The position numbers were made by a program, and so were the translations under genes. A stretch of DNA of 5,739 nt from JAQGJA01 sp965651535 (lineage in GTDB: Bacteria; Pseudomonadota; Alphaproteobacteria; Micavibrionales; SZUA-601): positions 1-5,739 of the forward strand of contig CBFGSX010000092.1 in the NCBI GenBank assembly GCA_965651535.1. Reading direction: 5' to 3'. The notes below the pieces were generated by a model. It was not told the origin of the DNA. It made no database searches and saw nothing but the letters and a program-made list of their open reading frames with translations. Below, piece by piece: positions 1 to 5,739 of this stretch (within the stretch, counting starts at the first letter, position 1; every line of letters begins with the position of its first letter).

Positions 1-36
1 TTTCTGAGATCCTTCGGCTTCGCTCAGGATGAAGGA
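1..36. repeat. Palindrome-rich extragenic repeat beyond the clpA 3' end
   Basis: This short non-coding stretch lies just downstream of the clpA stop. It contains several overlapping inverted repeats: CTGAG (4-8) with CTCAG (23-27), ATCCT (9-13) with AGGAT (26-30), and TCCTTC (10-15) with GAAGGA (31-36). Read on the minus strand, the core CATCCTGAGCGAAG followed by CGAAGGATCT resembles a dispersed intergenic motif that I recall from many environmental bacterial genomes. That resemblance is from memory and no other copy is present here. It may act as a transcript end or mRNA-stabilising hairpin for clpSA, but it lacks a clear U-run. The repeat probably continues beyond the left edge of the window. 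Confidence 0.5.
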
Positions 37-58
37 ATTTTCTATACCAATTCCTTCA
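30..58 (-). terminator. Hairpin spanning the clpA stop codon (possible 3'-end structure)
   Basis: A perfect 10-bp inverted repeat, TGAAGGAATT (30-39) and AATTCCTTCA (49-58), is separated by a 9-base loop that contains the clpA TAG stop (42-44). In the mRNA this makes a stable short hairpin at the very end of clpA. It is AT-rich and is not followed by a run of U, so it is not a textbook intrinsic terminator. The downstream repeat at 1-36 offers further pairing. Calling it a terminator is inference; protection of the mRNA 3' end or chance is equally possible. Confidence 0.3.
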
Positions 59-2390
59 CCTTCTTCGGCTTGCGTTTTTTTGGCGTGGCGGATTTTGCTT
101 TGGGTTTGCGGTTGCCGATGATCTTGAACGACAAGGCGTCGTCTTTCACGTCGATCTGAACCTCGCCGCCATTGACAAGCTTGCCGAACAGCAATTCATC
201 GGCCAGAGGTTTCTTGATCTCGGTGTCGATGACGCGGGCCAAGGGCCGGGCGCCCATGGCGCGGTCATAACCTTTTTCACCCAGATATTTCCGCGCTTCG
301 GGCGACAAGGAAAAGGTGACGTTGCGGTCGGCCAGTTGTTCCTCAAGCTTGAGGATGAATTTATCGACAACATGGCCGATCGTGTCGGGTGACAGATGGG
401 TAAAGGTGACAATCGCGTCGAGGCGGTTGCGGAATTCCGGCGTGAAAAGTTTTTTCAGCGCTTCGGAATCTTCGCCTTCGCGGCTTTCGCGCACGAAGCC
501 GATGGGGGCTTTTTCCATTTCCGCCGCACCCGCATTACTGGTCATGATCAGGATGATGTTGCGGCAATCGACAGTCTTGCCGTTGCTGTCGGTAACTTTG
601 CCGTAGTCCATGATCTGGAGCAGAATATTGAACACGTCCGGATGCGCTTTTTCAATCTCGTCCAACAGCACGATGGCGTGCGGCGTCTGGTCGATGGCGT
701 CGGTCAGTTGACCGCCCTGGTCGTATCCGACATAGCCCGGAGGCGCGCCGATCAGACGCGCAACCGAATGACGCTCCATATATTCGGACATATCGAAGCG
801 GTGGAATTTGATGCCCATCGTTGCGGCCAGTTGCTTGGCGATCTCGGTTTTGCCGACGCCCGTCGGGCCACAGAACAGATACGAGCCGGTGGGTTTTTCC
901 GGGTCGCGCAACCCCGCGCGCGCCATTTTAATGGCGGAAACAAGGGTCTCGATGGCGTTGTCCTGACCGAACACCATGCGGCGCAGATCGGCGTCGAGGC
1001 TCTTGAGCGCATTGCGGTCGTCCGACGAAACGGCATTGACCGGCACACGCGCCATTTTGGAGATCACCAGCTCGATATCGGCGATGTCGATGGTCTTGCG
1101 GCGGTCTTTTTCGGGCAAAACTTTTTGCGCCGCGCCGGCCTCGTCCAGAACGTCGATGGCTTTGTCCGGCAGCTTGCGGTCGGAGATATAGCGCACCGAC
1201 AGATCGACGGCGGCATTGATCGCCGCGTCGGTAAAGGAAATGCCGTGATAGGTTTCGTAATAGCCCTTAAGCCCTTCGAGAATCTGTTTCGCCTCGGCGA
1301 CGCTGGGTTCCGACACGTCGATTTTCTGGAAGCGGCGCACAAGGGCGCGGTCTTTTTCGAAATGCTGGCGGTATTCCTTGTAAGTGGTCGAGCCGATGGT
1401 GCGCAATTTGCCGCGTGACAATGCAGGCTTGAGCAAATTCGACGCGTCCATCGAGCCGCCCGAGGTCGATCCCGCGCCGATGATGGTATGAATCTCGTCG
1501 ATAAACAAAATCGAACCCGGCGTGTTTTCCAATTCCTGAATCACGGCTTTGAGGCGCTCCTCGAAATCGCCGCGATAGCGCGTCCCCGCCAGCAGCGCGC
1601 CCATATCCAGCGCAAAGATCACGCCGTTTTTCAAAACCTCGGGCACATCGCCCTCGACGATGCGCTTGGCCAGTCCTTCGGCGATGGCCGTTTTGCCGAC
1701 GCCGGGATCGCCGACATAAAGCGGGTTGTTCTTCGAGCGGCGCGAGAGAATCTGGATGGTGCGCTCGACTTCGGCGGCGCGGCCGATCAATTTGTCGATC
1801 TCGCCCTTGGCGGCCTTGTCGTTCAAATTGATGCAATAATGCTTGAGCGCATCCGACGGCTTGGCGGCGGTCGGGTCGGCCTCGCGTGCGGGATCGGCGG
1901 CTTTGTGCGGCTTGGCCGCTTCGGCCGCGCCGCGCACGGGACGCTCTTCGTTATGCGCGGGATTTTTGGCGATCCCGTGCGAGATGAAATTCACCGCGTC
2001 GAAACGCGTCATGTCCTGTTCCTGCAGGAAGAATACGGCATGGCTTTCGCGCTCGGAGAAGATGGCGATCAGCACGTTTGCGCCCGTCACGTCGGAACGG
2101 CCCGAGGATTGCACGTGAATCGCCGCGCGTTGCAGCACGCGCTGGAAGCTGCTGGTCGGTTTGGCTTCGCCGCTGTCGGAGATTAGCCCTTCAAGCTCGT
2201 TGTCGATAAATTCGGTCAGCTCCGTGCGCAGCTCGTCCACCTCGACGCCGCAGGCGCGCAAAACCGGAAGCGCATCCGCGTCATCCATCAAGGAAAGCAA
2301 AAGATGCTCGAGCGTGGCGAATTCATGGCCGCGGGCATTGGCCAAAGCCAAAGCGCGATGCAGGGTTTTTTCAAGTTCATTCGATAACAT
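42..2390 (-). CDS. clpA: ATP-dependent Clp protease ATP-binding subunit ClpA
   Basis: ClpA is the hexameric AAA+ unfoldase that unfolds substrates and threads them into the ClpP peptidase in the cytosol. The 782-residue product (E. coli ClpA has 758) has an N-terminal double Clp_N domain (about 1-140), an Ala/Pro/Lys-rich linker (about 143-180) and two AAA+ modules. D1 shows Walker A GDPGVGKT (227-234), Walker B DE (298-299) and pore Tyr272 in RYRG. D2 shows GPTGVGKT (508-515), LLDE (DE at 577-578), the GYVG pore loop (Tyr553), sensor-1 Asn619, the FTPEFRNR arginine finger (Arg656) and the GARP sensor 2 (Arg715). The ClpP-docking loop IGF (630-632) and the absence of a ClpB-type middle coiled coil separate it from ClpB. 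An ATG at 2414 would add 8 residues, but it has no Shine-Dalgarno sequence and lies inside clpS. The ATG at 2390 has GGAAAGGGA 7 bases upstream and starts at the conserved MLSNELE. It is coupled to clpS. The last 20 or so residues are very Lys-rich. Confidence 0.97.
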   Translation of the reverse strand: MLSNELEKTLHRALALANARGHEFATLEHLLLSLMDDADALPVLRACGVEVDELRTELTEFIDNELEGLISDSGEAKPTSSFQRVLQRAAIHVQSSGRSDVTGANVLIAIFSERESHAVFFLQEQDMTRFDAVNFISHGIAKNPAHNEERPVRGAAEAAKPHKAADPAREADPTAAKPSDALKHYCINLNDKAAKGEIDKLIGRAAEVERTIQILSRRSKNNPLYVGDPGVGKTAIAEGLAKRIVEGDVPEVLKNGVIFALDMGALLAGTRYRGDFEERLKAVIQELENTPGSILFIDEIHTIIGAGSTSGGSMDASNLLKPALSRGKLRTIGSTTYKEYRQHFEKDRALVRRFQKIDVSEPSVAEAKQILEGLKGYYETYHGISFTDAAINAAVDLSVRYISDRKLPDKAIDVLDEAGAAQKVLPEKDRRKTIDIADIELVISKMARVPVNAVSSDDRNALKSLDADLRRMVFGQDNAIETLVSAIKMARAGLRDPEKPTGSYLFCGPTGVGKTEIAKQLAATMGIKFHRFDMSEYMERHSVARLIGAPPGYVGYDQGGQLTDAIDQTPHAIVLLDEIEKAHPDVFNILLQIMDYGKVTDSNGKTVDCRNIILIMTSNAGAAEMEKAPIGFVRESREGEDSEALKKLFTPEFRNRLDAIVTFTHLSPDTIGHVVDKFILKLEEQLADRNVTFSLSPEARKYLGEKGYDRAMGARPLARVIDTEIKKPLADELLFGKLVNGGEVQIDVKDDALSFKIIGNRKPKAKSATPKKRKPKKVKELV

Positions 2391-2770
2391 CAGTCGTCCC
2401 TTTCCATCGTGCATTGCAGCGGGTGTTCGTTCTTGCGTGCCAGAGTCATGACCTGATCGACCTTGGTCTCGGCGACCTCATAGGTGAAGACGCCGGCGAC
2501 GCCGACCCCCTCGTTGTGAACCTTGAGCATGATATCGTTGGCCTCGACGCGCGATTTGCGGAACACGCGCTCGAGCACATAGACGACGAATTCCATCGGC
2601 GTAAAATCGTCGTTGAGCAGCAAAACTTTGTACATGGCGGGTTTCTTGGTCTTGACTTTGACCTTGACCGCCAGCCCGTCTTCATAGGCTTCGTTGTTGT
2701 TCACGGGCCGCGCCTTCATGGTGAAGCGCTGTTTTGTCATGCGGAAATTTTGTCCGTGAAGCGTTGTCAT
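2390..2770 (-). CDS. clpS: ClpS, N-degron adaptor for ClpAP
   Basis: ClpS binds proteins with destabilising N-terminal residues (Leu, Phe, Tyr, Trp) and hands them to ClpA; it also changes ClpAP substrate choice. The product is 126 residues: a flexible, charged N-terminal extension of about 45 residues, which in the family enters ClpA, then the compact ClpS core. Counting from this ATG, the binding-pocket signature LLNDDFTPMEFV is at about 51-62, with Asn53, Asp54, Asp55 and gatekeeper Met59. His85 matches E. coli His66, and the block FTYEVAETK followed by EHPLQCTMER closes the domain. All key residues are present. A TTG at 2776, two codons upstream, is a real alternative start because GGAGAGG lies 9 bases before it. 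ATG at 2770 with AGGG 10 bases upstream is preferred only because it is an ATG. It overlaps clpA by one base. Confidence 0.95.
   Translation of the reverse strand: MTTLHGQNFRMTKQRFTMKARPVNNNEAYEDGLAVKVKVKTKKPAMYKVLLLNDDFTPMEFVVYVLERVFRKSRVEANDIMLKVHNEGVGVAGVFTYEVAETKVDQVMTLARKNEHPLQCTMERDD
2391..2405 (-). promoter_or_regulatory. clpA ribosome binding site within the clpS 3' end
   Basis: On the minus strand GGAAAGGGA (2405-2397) sits 7 bases before the clpA ATG at 2390. The clpS stop TGA (2392-2390) and the clpA ATG share their A, as TGATG. A terminating ribosome can therefore restart directly, which would keep adaptor and unfoldase synthesis linked. This site decides the clpA start in favour of 2390 over the upstream ATG at 2414. 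Confidence 0.75.
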
Positions 2771-2779
2771 TTCCAATCG

Positions 2780-2792
2780 TCCCTACCTCTCC
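2780..2792 (-). promoter_or_regulatory. clpS ribosome binding region
   Basis: The minus strand carries GGAGAGG (2792-2786) followed by AGGGA (2784-2780). AGGG is 10 bases from the ATG at 2770, while GGAGAGG is 9 bases from the TTG at 2776, so the clpS start cannot be settled from spacing alone. The remainder of the 90-bp gap up to the ligase gene holds no promoter or intrinsic terminator that I can support. Confidence 0.5.
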
Positions 2793-2860
2793 AGTCTGGC
2801 GGGTCTCCCTGAAGAAAGAGTAAAACGATTCGTCTTGAAAATAAGCAGGGATTTCAGGTT

Positions 2861-4468
2861 TTATTTACCCTTTTCCTGCTCCAGCAGGGCTTTTTTGGAC
2901 AGTTTTCCAATAAGGGTTTTCGGCAGAGGCTCTTTGCGGAACTCGATGATCTTGGGCATTTCGATGGGCGAGATATATTCTTTCAAGAATGTCTTGAGTT
3001 CCTCGGCGCTTAGGTGTCTGCCGTCCTTCAGCTTGACCCAGACTTTGACGTTTTCGCCGCGATACGGATCGGGAATCCCCGCGCAGACAACCTCTTCGAC
3101 GGCGTCATGGCGATAGACGGCATCCTCGATATTGCGCGGATAGACGTTGTATCCGCCGCATAAAATCATGTCCTTGATCCGGTCGACGATGAAAATATAG
3201 CCGTCCTCGTCCAGCACGGCGACATCGCCCGTGTGCAATCGCCCCTCGCGCAAGACCTCGCCGGTCTCGAGCGGCTTGTTCCAATAGCCCAGCATGACCT
3301 GCGGCCCGCGCACGCACAGCTCGCCTTTTTCGCCGACGGGCAGGATCGTCTTGCGATCCTCGAGCGAGACGATCTCGACTTTGGTATCGGGAAAGGGCAG
3401 GCCGATCGAGCCGCCCTTGTTCGCGCCTTCATACGGATTGGCCGAAACGACGGGCGAAGCCTCGGACAGGCCGTAGCCCTCGACCAGCTTGCAGCCCGTG
3501 TTTTTCTCAAAAGCCTCGCGCACTTCGACGGGCAGGGCCGCGCCGCCCGCCACGCAGAAATTGATGGAGCTGAGATCGAATTTTTTCAGTTTCGGGAAAT
3601 TATTGATCGCCGTGTAAATGGTCGGCACGGCCGGAAACACGGTCGGCTTTTTCTTGTGGATGGTTTTCAGCGTCTGTTTCAGGTCAAAACGCGGCAGCGC
3701 GATGATCGTCGTCCCCAGATAGACGGACAGGTTGACAATCGTCGTCAGCGCAAAGGCGTGAAAGAACGGCAACACGGCCAGGGCTTTCTCATAGCCTTCC
3801 TGCATCGGGTGGAACCAGGCGCGGCATTGCTTGGCGTTCACGGATAAATTGGCGTGGGTCAGCATCGCCGCCTTGGAAGTTCCCGTCGTGCCGCCCGTAT
3901 ATTGCAGCACCGCGACATCGCGCAATATATCGACCGCGACGGGCTGCGGGGCATCCGTCGTCGCGGCAAGGGCCGAGGCGCTGAGCGTGTCGGGTGGCAA
4001 TTTGGCGATCTCTTTGCCTTTGAGCACGCGAAACGCCAGCGATTTGACGCGTGGCAGCTGGTCTTCCATGCTGGACGCGATCAGACGGCGCGTGCCCATA
4101 TGCGGCAGCAATTTGTCGGTCAGTTGTTTCAGATTGAGACACACGACAAATTGCGGATCGGAATCCTCGAGGATGAATTTCAATTCATGCGGCGCATAAA
4201 GCGGGTTGATGTTGACCACCGTCCCGCCCGCGAGCAATACGCCGTAGAAAAACCGCAGATAATCGGGGCAATTGGGCAGCATGATGCCGACGCGCGCGCC
4301 CTTTTTCAGGCCCAGCTTTTGCAGTCCGGCGGCGACGGCTTGCGTCTCGGCCCACAGATCGCCATACGAGGTTTTTGCATCCAGAAAATCGATCGCGGCG
4401 CGTTTCGGGAAGCGCGCGGCGGTGTCTTGGAGCAGATCGGGGAGAAAGGCGGGTTTCAGATCGGGCAT
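2861..4468 (-). CDS. fadD: Long-chain fatty acid--CoA ligase (FadD-type, AMP-forming)
   Basis: This enzyme activates a fatty acid with ATP to acyl-AMP and then to acyl-CoA, the entry step of beta-oxidation and of lipid remodelling. The 535-residue product is a full-length member of the ANL adenylate-forming superfamily (E. coli FadD has 561). Visible motifs are the P-loop TGGTTGTSK (191-199), PFFHAFAL (234-241), the A5 motif GYGLSEASP (331-339, with Glu336), TGD (413-415), the hinge and A8 segment DRIKDMILCGGYNVYP (429-444), and the A10 motif PKTLIGKLSKK with the probable catalytic Lys522. Intact catalytic motifs argue for an active enzyme. Chain length cannot be read from sequence, so medium-chain or aryl acids remain possible and the symbol is tentative. 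The ATG at 4468 has only weak Shine-Dalgarno pairing. It shares strand with clpSA but has no evident functional tie to them, and the downstream gap is 90 bp. Confidence 0.92.
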   Translation of the reverse strand: MPDLKPAFLPDLLQDTAARFPKRAAIDFLDAKTSYGDLWAETQAVAAGLQKLGLKKGARVGIMLPNCPDYLRFFYGVLLAGGTVVNINPLYAPHELKFILEDSDPQFVVCLNLKQLTDKLLPHMGTRRLIASSMEDQLPRVKSLAFRVLKGKEIAKLPPDTLSASALAATTDAPQPVAVDILRDVAVLQYTGGTTGTSKAAMLTHANLSVNAKQCRAWFHPMQEGYEKALAVLPFFHAFALTTIVNLSVYLGTTIIALPRFDLKQTLKTIHKKKPTVFPAVPTIYTAINNFPKLKKFDLSSINFCVAGGAALPVEVREAFEKNTGCKLVEGYGLSEASPVVSANPYEGANKGGSIGLPFPDTKVEIVSLEDRKTILPVGEKGELCVRGPQVMLGYWNKPLETGEVLREGRLHTGDVAVLDEDGYIFIVDRIKDMILCGGYNVYPRNIEDAVYRHDAVEEVVCAGIPDPYRGENVKVWVKLKDGRHLSAEELKTFLKEYISPIEMPKIIEFRKEPLPKTLIGKLSKKALLEQEKGK

Positions 4469-4514
4469 CCCGTCATATTGCCTGCAAAATCGGAAAGAAA
4501 TTGTTTATGAAAGG

Positions 4515-4683
4515 TTGAACTACAGAGATAGACAGAGATAAACAGAGGGATTCTGTAATAACGCCTATCCTGCGCGAAGCGCAATAAAGGCCATATAGGC
4601 CGTTATTTCTGTGTTTTAATGCCGCTGCGCGGCAAGTAAGAAAAACAAATCTCTGTTTATCTCTGTCTGTCTCTGTAGTTCAA
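4515..4683. repeat. 169-bp MITE-like inverted-repeat element, non-coding
   Basis: The outer arms 4515-4547 and 4651-4683 are 33-bp inverted repeats that differ at one position (4529 against 4669). Each arm starts TTGAACTACAGAG at its tip and is built on a 10-base tandem unit, ACAGAGATAR, repeated about 2.6 times. The 103-bp interior has a second inverted repeat (AATAACG-CCTAT at 4557-4568 with ATAGGCCGTTATT at 4595-4607, one bulge), a hairpin TGCGC-GAA-GCGCA (4571-4583) and a hairpin TGCCGC-TGC-GCGGCA (4620-4634). There is no credible reading frame, transposase or clear target-site duplication. The arm motif resembles ACAGAG-rich dispersed repeats I recall from other bacterial genomes. A non-autonomous mobile element or other dispersed repeat fits best; a structured RNA is an alternative. 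The dyad symmetry itself is directly visible; mobility is inference. Confidence 0.75.
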
Positions 4684-4701
4684 AAATCCAAAATTCCGTC
4701 T

Positions 4702-4729
4702 TTTACAGAACTTTCAAACCCCTTATAAT
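4702..4729 (+). promoter_or_regulatory. Sigma-70-type promoter for ispH, predicted leaderless
   Basis: A -35 box TTTACA (4702-4707, 5 of 6 consensus bases) and a perfect -10 box TATAAT (4724-4729) are separated by 16 bp. The expected transcription start is about 4735-4737, and the ispH ATG is at 4737. No Shine-Dalgarno sequence is visible before that ATG. The promoter starts 19 bp beyond the end of the inverted-repeat element, so it is independent of it in sequence. Confidence 0.7.
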
Positions 4730-4736
4730 CCGGCCC

Positions 4737-5687
4737 ATGTCCAGCCCCCCCCTCCATATCCGCCTTGCGGGCCCGCGCGGCTTTTGCGCCGGAGTCGAGC
4801 GCGCCATCCAGATGGTCGAAAAGGCGCTGGAGAAATTCGGGAGCCCCGTCTATGTCCGTCACCAGATCGTCCACAATAAATTCGTGGTCGAAGGCCTGGA
4901 GAAAAAGGGTGCGATCTTCGTCAAGGAGCTGGACGAAATTCCCGCGGGCACGACGCGGCCCGTGATGTTTTCAGCCCATGGCGTTGCCAAAAGCGTGATC
5001 GAAAATGCCAAACATTTGAATCTGTTCAGCTTGGATGCGACCTGTCCGCTGGTGTCCAAGGTTCACCGCGAGGTCGAGCTGCTCGACCGCATGGGCAAAC
5101 AGATCATCATGATCGGCCACAAAGGCCATCCCGAGGTTTTGGGAACAACAGGCCAACTCCAGCCCGGGCGTGTGTTGCTTGTCGAAAATGTTGCCGATGT
5201 TGAAAATTTGAGCGTGAACGATCCCGAACAACTCGCCTATGTGACGCAGACGACGTTGTCCGTGGATGAAACCGCCGATATCATCGCGACCCTCACCAAA
5301 AAATTCCCGAGCATCACCGCGCCGAAAAAAGAGGATATCTGCTACGCCACCACCAACCGCCAGGCCGCGGTCAAGGCGATTGCCAGAACCGCTGATTTGT
5401 TTTTAACGGTGGGCGCGAAGAACTCGTCCAATTCAAACCGCCTGGCCGAAACCGCCCGCGCGCATGGCGCGAAAGCGTCTTATTTAATTGACGATGCCAG
5501 CGCCATCGACTGGACATGGTTTGACGACGTCAAAACGCTGGGCCTGTCCTCGGGGGCAAGCGCGCCCGAAGTGCTGGTGCAGGGTGTGGTCGAAGCCGCC
5601 CGTGCGCGTTTTAACGTCACCACTGAAGAAGTGATCATCGTCGAAGAAGACGTGGTCTTCAACCTGCCGCGGGTGTTGGTGGTGTGA
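4737..5687 (+). CDS. ispH: 4-hydroxy-3-methylbut-2-enyl diphosphate reductase
   Basis: IspH (LytB) is the cytosolic iron-sulfur enzyme that reduces HMBPP to IPP and DMAPP in the last step of the MEP isoprenoid pathway. The product is 316 residues, the same length as E. coli IspH. The three cluster-binding cysteines are present: Cys17 in GPRGFCAGV, Cys103 in DATCPLV and Cys202 in ICYATTNRQ. Substrate and catalytic residues also align: His46 (VHN), His81 (SAHGV), His131 and Glu133 in GHKGHPEVLGT, the TQTTLS block (170-175), SSNSN (230-234) and Ser275 in GASAPE. The ATG at 4737 places the first motif 12 residues in, which is usual for the family; the next in-frame Met is residue 26, beyond Cys17. 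No ribosome binding site precedes the start, which agrees with a leaderless transcript. Its last 4 bases overlap the next frame as GTGA. Confidence 0.97.
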   Translation: MSSPPLHIRLAGPRGFCAGVERAIQMVEKALEKFGSPVYVRHQIVHNKFVVEGLEKKGAIFVKELDEIPAGTTRPVMFSAHGVAKSVIENAKHLNLFSLDATCPLVSKVHREVELLDRMGKQIIMIGHKGHPEVLGTTGQLQPGRVLLVENVADVENLSVNDPEQLAYVTQTTLSVDETADIIATLTKKFPSITAPKKEDICYATTNRQAAVKAIARTADLFLTVGAKNSSNSNRLAETARAHGAKASYLIDDASAIDWTWFDDVKTLGLSSGASAPEVLVQGVVEAARARFNVTTEEVIIVEEDVVFNLPRVLVV

Positions 5688-5739
5688 CCGACACGAAAAT
5701 TTTTACCGAAATCGGCATTGGCAACGACACGTTTGTCTC
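5684..5739 (+). CDS. Uncharacterised protein, N-terminal fragment cut by the window edge
   Basis: A GTG at 5684-5686 overlaps the ispH stop TGA (5685-5687) in a 4-base GTGA junction, a typical sign of translational coupling within an operon. It reads MTDTKIFTEIGIGNDTFV and is still open at the right edge. I do not recognise it securely. The EIGxGN stretch recalls, from memory, small uncharacterised proteins such as the DUF3977 group, but 18 residues are too few to assign a family. It does not look like the start of ThrB, a common ispH neighbour in alphaproteobacteria. The frame could in principle close soon after the edge. Confidence 0.55.
   Translation, partial: MTDTKIFTEIGIGNDTFV

Noticed and set aside
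396..1418. Long plus-strand open frame (340 codons) opposite clpA
   Set aside because: It lies wholly antisense to conserved clpA AAA+ sequence, has no recognisable domain, and is the kind of shadow frame expected in GC-rich coding DNA.
2019..2030. Perfect 12-bp palindrome TTCCTGCAGGAA
   Set aside because: It lies inside clpA coding sequence, encodes ordinary residues there, and has no supporting partner or context.
1488..2186. Plus-strand open frame (232 codons) opposite the clpA N-terminal half
   Set aside because: Antisense shadow of clpA with low-complexity Arg/Gly/Ala-rich composition and no family resemblance.
2806..2858. Possible terminator after the ligase gene (CCTGAA at 2808-2813 with TTCAGG at 2853-2858; TCCCTG with CAGGGA)
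   Set aside because: Stems are about 6 bp with loops of roughly 35-40 bases and no U-run; too weak to call.
3233..3847. Plus-strand open frame opposite the acyl-CoA ligase
   Set aside because: Overlaps the conserved adenylation core on the other strand; composition is typical of a shadow frame.
3854..4510. Plus-strand open frame (218 codons) opposite the ligase N-terminus, ending in the divergent gap
   Set aside because: Almost entirely antisense to the ligase coding sequence, with no recognisable motif.
4469..4514. CATAAA as a -10 box for the ligase gene
   Set aside because: Only 4 of 6 consensus bases match, and no acceptable -35 box lies 16-18 bases upstream.
4522..4547. Short tandem ACAGAGATAR units as a possible CRISPR or iteron array
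   Set aside because: The units are 10 bases, directly adjacent with no spacers, and mirrored in the opposite arm, so they belong to the inverted-repeat element.

Overview
The window reads as chromosomal housekeeping sequence from a fairly GC-rich proteobacterium, most likely an alphaproteobacterium. This rests on the tandem clpS-clpA pair, the strongly alphaproteobacterial look of the ClpS and FadD-type proteins, and IspH. The lineage is inferred from protein resemblance only; no rRNA or other marker is present.

Layout. Positions 1-36 hold a short palindrome-rich extragenic repeat just past the 3' end of clpA. On the minus strand, read from right to left, come a FadD-type acyl-CoA ligase (4468-2861), a 90-bp gap, clpS (2770-2390) and clpA (2390-42). 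The clpS stop and clpA start share one base, so the two are almost certainly one translationally coupled unit. On the plus strand ispH (4737-5687) is transcribed away from the ligase gene. It overlaps by 4 bases (GTGA) a further reading frame that runs off the right edge. The 268-bp divergent gap between the ligase gene and ispH is mostly filled by a 169-bp non-coding inverted-repeat element (4515-4683). It has 33-bp arms with one mismatch, internal hairpins and no coding capacity, so it looks like a MITE or a comparable dispersed repeat. A strong-looking promoter (TTTACA, 16-bp spacer, TATAAT) lies between this element and ispH, so close to the ATG that the ispH mRNA is predicted to be leaderless.

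How the genes work together. ClpS delivers N-degron substrates to the ClpA unfoldase, which feeds ClpP (not in this window). The ligase activates fatty acids to acyl-CoA, and IspH makes IPP and DMAPP in the last step of the MEP pathway. The three functions are not one pathway. I see no sign of a new defence, mobile or biosynthetic system. The unusual content is in the non-coding DNA: the 169-bp element, the leaderless ispH start, and the repeat and hairpins around the clpA stop codon.
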